Positions 45,961 through 57,120 of a stretch of DNA of 64,000 nt are shown here, piece after piece (position 1 is the first letter of the stretch; each line of letters starts with the position of its first letter). This DNA comes from Hoplostethus atlanticus (lineage: Eukaryota > Chordata > Actinopteri > Trachichthyiformes > Trachichthyidae). A program made the position numbers and the translations under genes. The stretch covers positions 4,699,501-4,763,500 of the forward strand of contig JAXDDX010000011.1 of assembly GCA_034670405.1 (NCBI GenBank). Direction: 5' to 3'. The notes under the pieces are model-generated. The model searched no databases. It had not been told where the DNA came from and saw nothing but the letters and a program-made list of their open reading frames with translations.

Positions 45961-46291
45961 AATATTTGTGTAATGAAAACTGCAATCCGCTAATGTTTCA
46001 CTTTCACTTTGAATGTATGCCAGCTATGTGCAACCATTATAGGTTGGACTTTCTCAGTAGTACTATTTAGAGTACAACATTTAAAAAGATATTTAGCTAC
46101 TAGGATAGATATCTGGTGTATCACAGAGAAGCTATGCAAACATATGCTATAAGAGTTTTGATTTTCTATTGTGTGTTTTTTGGTGAATTTTTTGTTGACA
46201 TATGATAATGTACAGTATAGTAGATTCATGACTGAGCACACATTTTCTTGCCTTTTTTGTCTTAACCTTGCATCATCTTTATTTCCACTAC

Positions 46292-46297
46292 ATTAAA
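46292..46297 (+). terminator. Possible tagap polyadenylation signal (ATTAAA)
   Basis: ATTAAA lies about 900 bases after the stop and is followed by a GT/T-rich stretch (TGCTTTGTTTCATTTG). It is a plausible but unproven 3' end. Confidence 0.35.
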
Positions 46298-47012
46298 GCA
46301 CCTTCATGATGAACTATGCTTTGTTTCATTTGTTTTCATTTATTTTTTATTCAAACAGATACAATAATGCTGGGTAAATGCTGTTTCACAATCCTCCAAG
46401 CAATTTCAAGCACTGCAGGTGACTAATCAAAACAATGCTAGGTAACCATAAGAGAGAGTGGATGAACAGTAATGCAACAGTGCTTCCTTTCTTTGTTATA
46501 GGACCATTTAGACAGACCTTTTTGTAAATGGATGTTGTCAGTGGCTCAGCATTGGCTCTGCGTCAGACCATTAATGAGTGAAATAATGAGAACAGAGTTT
46601 CTGCAGTTATGCTCAACTTCTCCTTTCTAGGCCTGTTGCGTAACATAATCTAACAGACCTCATTGAGAGAACAGTGTGTTCTGGCACATATGTTAAAACA
46701 GAAGGAAACCAGACGTGGTCACATGGTCGGATTTGGTTTTTCTCTGAATTGCTCGCTATCTCTGAGTGCTGATGAGCCCACCTCTTCTTCCTTCCTGTCA
46801 GATGAGTTTTAACATATTGTTTCCTTCCTCAGCTCTGATCCCAATTCATTTATTTCATTCTAAACTTGAAACCAGAATAGTGGCCAACCTGATGACACTT
46901 TGCATTCTATAATGTTAACAAAAGATCAAAAATCACTTAACTTTTGGAAAGACATGACAATTCAACAACAATTTTGACTACAACAACTTGAAGCAGTAGA
47001 GTGGCATGCAGT

Positions 47013-47165
47013 GGTGTAGTACTCGAGTCCTGGACTTGGTCTCAAGTCACAATTTTGCTGACTAGTGACTCGACTCAGACTTGAATATTGATGACCTGAA
47101 TTTGGACTCGGACTCATTCACTGAGGACTTGAACTTGAACATGGGACTCAATCAACTTAGACATA
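47013..47165. repeat. Degenerate ACTCGAGTC/GGACTTG repeat
   Basis: It begins GTGGTGTAGTACTCGAGTCC and continues with variants of GGACTTGG, CTCAAGTC and GACTCGGACTC, a pattern common in fish genomes. Confidence 0.5.
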
Positions 47166-47205
47166 GGCTGCATGTCTTTTCAGCATTACCCTAAATTTGT
47201 ACATA

Positions 47206-47401
47206 CAGTACTGTGCAAAAGTTAGGCACACAAAAAAATCTGTAAAGCGAAGATGCTTTCAAAAATAAAAATTTCTAAATATCAAAAATTTACTATAAAG
47301 AGCAGTATTTTAAAACACTAATGCAGAAAACAAAAAACTAAACATCAAAGACCACATTTATCTTGAAAAATCTAGGGTGCCCAAGACTTTTGCACAGTAC
47401 T
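47206..47401. mobile_element. Tc1/mariner-type MITE, both ends present
   Basis: Left CAGTACTGTGCAAAAGTTAG and right AAGACTTTTGCACAGTACT form inverted repeats next to TA dinucleotides. The AT-rich interior matches 13279-13450 in reverse. Confidence 0.7.
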
Positions 47402-49792
47402 ATAGATAGATAAACATGTAGAAGTTACAACACAACCATTGATAAGATGATGTAACATGTAACATTTGAACATGCACTCTTAGAATACAATAGTTTTCAT
47501 GTTATATTTCAAACTATCTATTTCAGAGGGCCGGTTTACACTATTCCTAGAACACATAAGAGACTATTTAAGTTGCAATAATCAACTCATTGACCTACTG
47601 TATAATCAAACATCATAATGGAATCGGTTATTAAAGAAACCATCTTGAATAAATTCACATATGTTCATGCAGACTTGCAGGCAGAAGATAAACTCAGAAT
47701 ACCTAGTCCTTTTGTATTTGTTTATTTAATTTTGTGTGAGAAAGGTTTCCGATCCCATAAATCATTATGTAAACAAAGCCTGCAACGGAGTGACTGGGTT
47801 TCAGTAGGTGCCAGGTGCGAAGAAACATTTAGGTCAAGGGATTTGAGTCCTCTAAAGCCCACATCTGTAATCTAATCTATCTGTAATGTGTCTGTTGAAA
47901 GACCTTCCCCATCAATTGTGTCGGAAGGAGGCTGGATTGAAGAAATTGAGTGAGTTTTTGATGGAAAGACTGAGAGAATATAACAGCTAAACATGAACTT
48001 TATATATATTTTGAGGCTCAAGTAAACCAGACCTGTATTTTGAGTTATGATGAACGTTGCAAAAGCCTTTGTTTGTCATGAATAAGCCGCATTTTGTTAG
48101 AATGTTTAAAAGATTACCTTCAAACTTTTATATTCAAATCATTTCTGGATTGAAGCTTTAAGCAAAGTATGTGGTTAAATATATTCTGCAGTGAAGCTTT
48201 AATTGAATTCATGGAAAAATTAACGAGCTGTGCTTTTTAATCAGCAGTTACGATGAAGACGTTTCGGATGTAACACCATCTTACCGTACATTGTGCCCGC
48301 TGAAAGAAAAGGTGCAGCTCATTCATGTGCCGGCTAGTCTTTCCTGTGTTTACACATTTCCTAGGCTTTTTGCACCTGTGTCATCATTAGTGTTTTGAAC
48401 TGAGGACACCCAGCCTCAGTTTTACTAAAATTGTAAAGACGAGATGATGTAACGAGCACTGCGATGAAAGGATGAATGTGTGGAAGGAATGCCCCGCTGG
48501 TTGCATAACCTCATGGCTGACTGTCAACAGTAATGAGTAGAGGTTGTCACGACAGTAGTCCGTTGAATAGTTGACCCTTTAATAATCCCTAATGATGGCT
48601 GACAGCTGAAGGATAAACAAAGTACATGCAGAGAGGACAGCCTTCATCACACAGTAACCCCTGGACTCATCTGAATAGATGTTGATTCATCTTGTTAAAG
48701 AGAACAAAAATACAGTAGGTGATGTGCTCTGAAACATGACCTTTCCCAAGAATTACAACAACAGTGGCTATCTTTGGCTCTTTCCATTGTCAATATAGTA
48801 TACATAATAGATTGGCCACAAATATTCCCCAGTCTGTTAAAGTTGTTTTGATAGTAGATGCCACCTATTATGTAACACATGCAGTATGGAAATGAAAACA
48901 CTTAGCAGGATATAGCAGAACAAATAGCAGAACAATCATATCTGGCATAAAATCTCTGATACAAAACGCAAAGCTGCCAGTACACAATGTTTACTTGGAC
49001 TGCAGAGGTTTCACCTTTGTCATTACATACAGCTTTGTAGTGTATGTTCCGATGCCCTATTTTTTTCTTTGACACTTTCAGACATTTTGTAGAACTGATA
49101 ATGCTGTTTGTGGTTAACATCGCTGTCAGTGCAGTTTCTTGTTCCCTTTGGTAAATGCCATGTGCACAGCTTGTTTTGCTTGTCTACTGTTTGTGCATGC
49201 AGTGAAGGCAGAAATGGCAAGAGAAGGGTTCAAACCTGCCAATATTTTTGGCTTCGGTAGAAGAATCAATTTGCTGTAAACTCTTCAAGAGCATATGTGA
49301 AAAAATATATGGTCAAATACATTTTTGTTCATGCTTTCACTTGAACAAAAATGGAGAGCAAGCTGCAACTCTCTTAACTCATATTTCAGGTGATATGTCT
49401 CGGATACTTCTGGTCTGATTTTCATGAAACTGCTAGAACTGAAGTCAGGCCTACAGGCCTACATACCAGAAGGTTGACTGCGTCATCTTTTCACCTATTT
49501 GGGCAGTAAGGAGTACTTGTATCAAGAGTTTATACAATAAATGTCATGTGTGGGCGTCTTTTGCTTTTAGATTTACATTGGTATGATAATATTACTGTTC
49601 ATAGTTATTATATTTGTTGTTGTATTTTTAGTATGACATGTATTAATATTAATATTACATGTTAGTTATTAGTATATATGTATTAATTTATTTGTATCCT
49701 TTTATTTTAATCTTTTTTAAAGCTTCACAACGTCGTTTTGATCTCGTTTCCCTTAAAGAGGAAGTGATGTAATGGTAAAGCTCCTGGATACG

Positions 49793-49807
49793 GTTGCTAT
49801 GACAAAC
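49793..49807 (+). promoter_or_regulatory. RFX X-box-like site upstream of rsph3
   Basis: GTTGCTATGACAAAC matches the RFX palindrome GTTGCCATGGCAAC at 11 of 14 positions, and two of the three changes keep purine/pyrimidine class. It lies about 140 bases before the rsph3 start codon. X-boxes at this distance are typical of ciliary genes controlled by RFX factors. Confidence 0.55.
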
Positions 49808-49944
49808 TTTGTGTCTGTTCCTGTCATGTAGTTAAGATTCTAGTTTGCCAGGTTTTATCTCATTTGTTGTGATTAACGTAATACTGAAAGTATTAGTGTG
49901 TCACCAGACATTAGATATTATTATTTTAGTCGCTAATTTTAAGA

Positions 49945-52900
49945 ATGGCCTCTGTTTTGCAGCCTCAGAAGGAGGCTTCAAACGGAACATACACTTTCTC
50001 AAGTCGCCCAAGGCCAGTTCAAAACCGCTCCAAATACAGGGAGCCCACCGAAGAGCAGTAAGTTGTAAATACTTTTTCGATTTTACAAAACTAGCTTCAA
50101 TGGGCAAAAGTGTCAGTTAGGCCTGTATCAGAGTATGTTGATAAACAGCGGTGCTTAGTGCATCAAGGCTGTCGAGGGGGTGGCCGGTCAAGGTGCGTTC
50201 ACGACAACTCGGAAAGGAGACTTCATTCAACACTAACCCAGTTGTTCCCAATTATTCCACATGGAAAAGTCAGGAAGGGCTATTTTCTTCATGAAGAAAC
50301 TAATGTTGTACAGTTCCAGTCAGTAGGTTAAGTTAAGGTTAATGAGGTATGACTTTTGGCTAATCTTTAGTTTCAGGAAGTCAAGACTGAATCATGGTTT
50401 AAAATCTGTGTTTTGTGGTTTTGTGGTATTTTGAGTCAACTGGAGATCATCCTGTAACTGGAGGTTATTAGAGTCTCTAGTGGCTGCCCATTTTGGTGAC
50501 CAAGGTGCTATGACATTGGCCATTGTTGTGTGAAGAACCTCCAGCCAACCATTCAAAATTAAGAAATTATGGGGTCTGAAATATGCATAGTATATGTGCA
50601 TAACATATGTGAGTAATAATAAAAAATATTGATTTGCAAAGCAGGCTGGTTCTTCTATAAGACTTTCCACCATGATTCGACTGCAGTCCATTGCTACTGA
50701 TTAAGAACACAACAGAGATCTACATTTCACATTTGACTCAAGCAAGAGTTAGGTTTATATAACTGACTGCATGATAGCGCTCTTTATTTGTCTTTCCTTG
50801 ACAATATAGGAATGACGGGCACAGTAATTATGGAAACATTATGTATGACCGTCGTGTTGTCAGAGGAAACACATACGCCCAACAGATCATACCCGTTGTG
50901 AGTATAAAACACCTTGCTTGCTGATCCTGAATAGGTTTTGCCTTTTACTTGATGGCTGTACCTTAAAAATGCATATTTGACAGACAACTCAGCCAGACCC
51001 CGCTGAGATGCAAAGACAGCAGGAAGCCAAAAGGAGAGCCATCGCTCGTAAACGGGCCAGGGAGCAGTTCACACCCAGGACTCCTGAGGCCCTTGAGGGC
51101 AGAAAGCACACTGACGTGCAAACAGGTAACGCTGCAGTAGTGATAGAGGTCCATGCTTGACATTTCAGAACGCTTCATGTATTATATTCAATGAGTTTAT
51201 AAACTGTGCTTTTGAACTCGGTGACTTTTATTTTTTCAGAGCTTTATCTTGAGGAACTGAGCGATCATATAGAGGCTGCCAATGTTGAGTGCCAGACTGA
51301 TGCTTTTCTGGACAAACCAGCAACCCCGCTCTTCATACCCGCTAAATCTGGCAAAGATGTTGCCACACAGATAGAGGAGGGAGAGGTAGGTGCCCTAAAG
51401 GATAGATAGGCCCATATGTTTTACATTGAATAGGCTCAACATAATTGTAATTGCAAGTTGGGATGACATATCATTCGACCTGTGTCAGATATTGTTTTTA
51501 AATAATTGTTAGTTTTTGGTTTAATGTTGTTGTTGTTTAATGTAATAACTATGTAATACCAATTGGTTGAGCGACAACTAGAGAACAAAGTTTTTTTTAC
51601 CTTTAACTTTAGGGCCAACCATTGTACTTTGTTAAAAATGTGTTATTATGGCCTTTCAAAGTTTTGACAAAGTTTTGAAAATGTTAGCACCTCCATCAGG
51701 CTAATCAGTGTAATGCCAGACCACGGTGCCAGAATACATCATCCCTCCAAGTTTAGTCAAAATGAGACCAGTGGTGTCTGACATATCATGTTTGGGCTAA
51801 CACAGAACACAAACTATGAAAAGTATTTAAAAATTGATTTGTTCCAGATTTGATCAATATTGAAAATATGTAACACCCCTCCTTACTAATGTCCCCCGGC
51901 AGCTGTTTGACTTTGACAGGGAGGTGCAGCCGGTGTTGGAGGTTCTGGTGGGCAAGACGGTGGAGCAGTCTCTACTGGAGGTGATGGAGGAGGAGGAGCT
52001 GGCCTGCCTGAGGGCCCAACAGAGGGCCTTCTGGGAGCTCCGAAATGCTGAGCTGGTGGAGGTGCAGCGGCTGGAGGAGCAGGAGAGACGCCACCATGAA
52101 GAGAAAGTATGGAAAATGAGCTGGGGACCAGTGGGTCTTGAAGGGGAAAGTGGCTTCATTAAGAGTTAGAATAAATGAATGTGTCGTAGCGCAGCCCGGT
52201 TAACAAGAAAGAAATGATTACTTTACTTTCTTGTTCTTGTTACTGAGATTCAGTGGTTACCTGTACAGGGCCAGTCGGCATGAGAAGAGAGATTATTATA
52301 TTAAAATCTTAAACTCAATATACTTGATCGGTTTTCTCTGACCTCAGGAGCGTAGACTTGCCCAGCAGAGGGAGGTGCTGGAGAAAGAAAGGGAGACCAC
52401 TGAGAAGATTGCTGCCCGGGCGTACGCCCAGCACTACCTGGCCGACCTCCTGCCATCAGTCTTCACCACGCTGAGGGGCCACGGCTACTTTTATGACCCC
52501 GTGGAGAAAGGTCAGTCTTCCTTTGTAGTGCATCGACCTCCATTTGAGCTCAGCTACCTCTTACGTAAGACTTTCTGACACATGCGGGGATCACTACGCA
52601 CCACCACCGCACAGACAGAGACAGCCTCTATCTGATCAAAGCAGTGGAGTGGTGACAGACGATGCTACTCTAATGCTGATTCTGTTCTGATTTCCAGATA
52701 TTGAGACTAATTTCTTCCCATGGCTGATGGCTGAGGTTAACAACAATCTGGAGAAGAGAGATGTAGCAAGAGGGCTGCTGGACAGTAAGAGGATACACCA
52801 CAAACATTTGCAAAAATCAATATTTGACATGATCCAGATGATTTTATCCGTGACAACTCAAGTGCATTTCACAAGTGCTCCTCAAGGCATTATCAGGTCA

Positions 52901-53099
52901 TAGACATTGTTGGAGCGCCATCTAGTGGTCCCATTTGAACATAGCAGAGGTCATTATCATAGCATAGCAAACAGTGTGCACAGGGCAGAACGTCAGTGAC
53001 ACATCTTCATCCTGTCCATCTGTTTCAGTGCTCATCCATGATGCCACTCAGAAGAAGCTGGAGGCCTTCAACCAGCTGGAGCCGCAGCCACCCAAATGA
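49945..53099 (+). CDS. rsph3: Radial spoke head protein 3 (RSPH3), eight exons, 337 aa
   Basis: Exons 49945-50057, 50810-50897, 50984-51125, 51240-51385, 51903-52106, 52348-52510, 52698-52784 and 53029-53099 join in phase. Family blocks in order: GTYTFSSRPRPVQNRSKYRE, GNIMYDRRVVRGNTYAQQ, an Arg-rich segment, LFDFDREVQPVLEVLVGKTV, a long Glu-rich helix (EVQRLEEQERRHHEEK), ARAYAQHYLADLLPSVFTTL and FFPWLMAEVNNNLEKRDVAR. The start ATG is preceded in frame by a stop at 49927. RSPH3 anchors radial spokes in motile cilia and sperm tails and, in other species, binds protein kinase A regulatory subunits. The protein is shorter than the long human isoform, which has extra N-terminal sequence. An X-box-like site lies upstream. 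Confidence 0.93.
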
Positions 53100-54504
53100 A
53101 ATATAGAAAGATTAAGTTACCCTGGCACTGTGCGTTAGAATGAGACAGGTCAAGGACATGAAATAGCCTGAGAATTAAACAGGGTTTTTTCCCCAATCTA
53201 CCTTGAATTGTTTATTTGGTAGAATAGCACTACTAATACTTTGTTTTACAATTGATTTAATTTGCTTCAGTCTTTCAGTCATGCTATTGTATTAATTCCA
53301 TTTTTATTTGTATATAAGAGTTATTAATGAAATGTTATATGAAAATGGCCCTTAAATGTGCTTGAAAGTTTGATGGGTCTGTCAAAATGAATTCCATCAG
53401 GTGATAGATTAATAGTTCTTTACTCAGAAGTAAAGCTCTTACATTTTGTCATTCTAAGGCGCATCAGGGTTTTCAGAGTTTTGTTGTAGCTAATTGTTTG
53501 ATCAACAATACATCACTATGTATTGTAAGTGGGATTTACATCTACCATGTGTTTAGTCTTTACAATAGCCTCCAGTTACAGTCATTACAAATGCAATAGC
53601 AGTATGAATAATACTTGATTTGCAATACATGCTGGTATGCAAGTACATGTAGCTCTGTGGGACAGGTCACCAGGACCCAAGAGATTCTTCAAAACTCCCC
53701 CAACCAGCATCAAATAACCTCTTTTTGAATTTGTGTGTCACCTCAAGGATCTCTGCAGCAGATTTTTTATATTTTATATTTTTTACAATATAGGTATATA
53801 CAGAAATACTGTGTTGTACATTTTTGTGTCAGTAAATCCAAAAAACAGCCCTTTTCTTTTTTTGTTGACAAGGCATATTTTTTATCATCACAACTCATGG
53901 AATACAAGGGGAGGGGGACACCAATCACACCAAATAGTATCCTAAAGAGAAGGGTGAATTGGGGAAAGGCAGATCAGATCAAATTATTTACATGTGACAA
54001 GGAACGGTATAAGGTTCAGTGCAACATTCAAATCGCCTTGCTGGTTTGCTATATATTTGCATCTGGCTTTGGCCGGTATACGGTTTTTCAGTAATAGGCA
54101 TTGTCTTGTAATGTTTTAGTCTGCCCTGCTTAATTCATCTCACCACCTCATTTGATAACAAAGACATGGTTATTTTATTTTATTTTGCTGTATCCTGCAA
54201 TATTCATTAAAACGTTACTGTGCTGCGTGTTTCTTTGTTTTCATAGAGAGTTGAGTTTAAAATCACCACCTGTGCTCCAAATAAATTAATTACTGACTGT
54301 CGATGTAGACACCGACAGTCAGTCCTCCAGATGGCTTTAAAAGCTGCTAAGCAAAGGTGTGAGCGGATGACCACAGAGGCACCGTCACCCGGGAAATCGG
54401 TCACGGCCTGGCGCTGGTACGGCTGTCACATCGGGCCACTACTTGTCTGGTTAATGCGTAGTAAAGCAGGTTTTACCTCCGATATATACGGCTCTATTTT
54501 AATC

Positions 54505-54600
54505 CTGTCATACTATTGGTCAGCTCGCCTCTGACGCCGCCCCTCTCGCTTCGTAGTCGGCGCCCTGCAGGGCGGATTCACCTCCCCGGATAGAAACCAC
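54505..54600 (+). promoter_or_regulatory. Possible CpG promoter block upstream of ezr
   Basis: An inverted CCAAT (ATTGGTCAG near 54514), a GC box (CCGCCCCTC near 54536) and several CpGs occur in otherwise AT-rich DNA. It could start an ezr non-coding exon. The assignment is inferred from position only. Confidence 0.3.
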
Positions 54601-55618
54601 GGTGTAGGGCTAGTGAGGTAGTAGCTGAAAAGGGTCTGCCTGCCACCTCACTGTCGCACAGGGTAGATTAAAGGCACGCAGTCTAGTTAAGAGTAAAAAT
54701 AAACTCCGAAATAAACAGAGAAGGATGCGAGTCAGGGACAACTGTAAAAACACTGCAAGAAAGCCCAACAACTTTCTGAAATCAACTAATTAACTTCACG
54801 TATAAAGATGTGTTTGTCAATTTCAATATTTACAATTGCCAGCTATCAGCTTCATAACTTATAATCGTGAGACCATGTCGTGTGACTTAATATTATCAGT
54901 TGAAAGAACATCTCACCAAGCCCTCACTACAATAATCATATTTAAGTTTAATAAGAAACAGTGTTAGCTTATTAGCAGACTTCCCAGCATGCATTGTATT
55001 GGAACTCTCCAGAAACCTTTCCTTCTTGTTGTTTGGGTAAAGTTAAAGGACAGAGATCTTCTGTGTGTGTGTTTTAGGTCAGTTTATGATTAAAAATGAA
55101 AAATCACGATAACTATGATGAAAATTAGAGTCCAGTTCCATCCTTACACCTGAAACTTTACAAGTAATAGAAAGTCAGTTTGACACATATCTACTTCTTG
55201 TACTTACATTAGTACATTAGTACACATAGGTGCTTACTTCTCGCCACATGGTATAATAAGTGTATGACACAGCTGACACTAAAATACTTCTCACTAATGA
55301 AAGAGTAACACTGGAATGCACTTCAGCAATTAGTGGATTCAACTAATGAACGCTTGCCAACATGATGAGACATTTGCTGATGGAACTTATTGGCTTAAGT
55401 TCCCTCAGTGAGTTTTGCCACATTACAACTTACATGTTTCAACTGATGAGCTTTGACCTAACTATTCTGGGCTATTTCAGTCAACTCGCATTTTTAAGGC
55501 TGCTAGGAAAACTTTGTAAGTTGAAGTGCATTTGGTTCCCAGCCCTTCTTGCACACACTCTCTATGTGTTATATGTTAAGATTAGTAGCAGGCCCCTAAA
55601 CCTTCTATTGGCTTGGCC

Positions 55619-55850
55619 CAGGGGTTCCCAAAGTGTTTTCATGTAGCCTACCCCCAGTGTAAACACAGACATTTAATAAGATTTTATTCCAGGGACTCTG
55701 TCTAAGAAGATATTAGATTAGATATACATTATCTCGTTGTGCTAACCAATATTAGATGAATTGATAGTGAAATAAAACTATTGCTCATACTGATGTGAAC
55801 CCCCTCAGGGTCCACTGGAAGTCCCCGAACCCCGGTTTGGGGAACCAGTG
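55619..55850. mobile_element. hAT-like MITE
   Basis: The left end CAGGGGTTCCCAAAGTG and the reverse complement of the right end (CACTGGTTCCCCAAACCGGG) resemble hAT/Charlie-type inverted ends. The flanking 8-mers are only partly alike. Confidence 0.45.
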
Positions 55851-55861
55851 CTCTAGCCTAC

Positions 55862-55981
55862 CGGTGACAGCAGGAACAGAGGCGGGATGGATGAGCGCCA
55901 TATTGCGGGTTGATCAGAGGGAGGGGGAAGTCGGCGGCTGCAACACTGAATCATCTCATCTTAAAATCACATCAGCTCTGG
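55862..55981 (+). other. Candidate non-coding first exon of ezr
   Basis: A G+C-rich block with a YY1-like site (GCGCCATATTG, 55895-55905) runs to a good donor, CTCTG|GTAAGA (55982). The next exon at 57121 has a strong acceptor. A 5' UTR exon is expected because the start codon exon begins with an acceptor. No sequence homology can confirm it. Confidence 0.3.
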
Positions 55982-57120
55982 TAAGACTTTGCACCAGTAG
56001 ACCACTGTTTATTGTACTGAATGAAGCCTGTATCACCATCTGGTCCAAGCCGTGCAAGCTACTTTTTCGCACTTTTCCGCGCACTTTCTGCGCCTCTTCA
56101 CAAAGGAGGCAAATCTCACAACAGGTGTCTGTGGGATTATAGCGAGGATGTGGCTGCTGCAGCCTAGTGGAAGGTTATGCTAGAAGTCATTATAAAATAG
56201 ATTTCATGGGCTGCAGCAGCGAAACAGAATGGATTTCCCGAGTTAAAGGCCTCAGGTTAAACCCACTAATCGTTTTACGATTTTGTTTTAACTGGGTCTG
56301 TCTGCTGTGGCTTTCAGCGCCGTTCAAAGAGAAAATGTGGAATTTTTTATTTGCTGGACTCGAACTCGTTTTCCTGTCACTATGGGCGTGTGCTCAGTTT
56401 ACACAACATAAAAAAACTATTAGGCTGGAGGAAATGTAGTCTGAAAATTACTTTGTAACGTTGTCGCACAATGTGAAAACAGTCGTACCCGATAGGCTAC
56501 AATGACAATGTAGTCAGAGACTGAATCCTGACGTTTTCCTCAAGCTCCGACCACTGATGGTTTTCTATCGTTTATTCTTTGCTTCTGAAGGCGACTTTAT
56601 TAAGCGATATAGACCGTGCCAAGCATCGACGGCTTCCGTTAATCTAAATTTGGGTCAGTTTTATTCTCATACAGTGACGAGTTCGCTAGAAAGACTAATG
56701 GAGAAGGGTGGGGACTAACTTTATCATAGCTGTTGGGTGAGGCGCATTTAGTTCCATGGTGCATGGTGATTCACGAGTGTCAAGCGAGATAGAATAAAAA
56801 CGTCCGGTCACTCATTTCAAAAATAAAACCCCAATTGACAAATATGCGTTGTAATAATTTTAACTAATATAAATCACAAAAGTGGACAGTAAGGAACTTA
56901 ATTAAGGAGGAATCGGTAAAACATTAAATTACACTGGTTTGTTTTATCTGCAAATACCGATACATAATAATTCTGTTTTTAGAGCGACAGATTTATTCTT
57001 TTATTCTGAAGGAAAAATAGCCTAACTTCCTTTCTTGTGACTGTCGCCTGCACGAGCCGTCTCATCGTAATTCAAGTATCGCCGAAGTGGGTGAAACTCG
57101 TTTCTCCTCTTTCTCTTCAG

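Larger units (their letters stand above)
46300..49780. other. tagap-rsph3 intergenic region
   Basis: I see no gene. It contains a degenerate GAGTC/GGACT-rich fish repeat (47013-47165), a Tc1-type MITE (47206-47401) and otherwise AT-rich unique-looking sequence. Short frames at 47618-47875 and 48695-49220 show no domain. Confidence 0.5.
53100..57120. other. rsph3-ezr intergenic region and ezr 5' region
   Basis: No coding exon was recognised. It contains a G+C-rich, CpG-containing block at 54330-54620, a hAT-like repeat at 55619-55850, and a second promoter-like block at 55860-55985. The rsph3 3' UTR should occupy the left part; I see no clear AATAAA for it. Confidence 0.5.
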
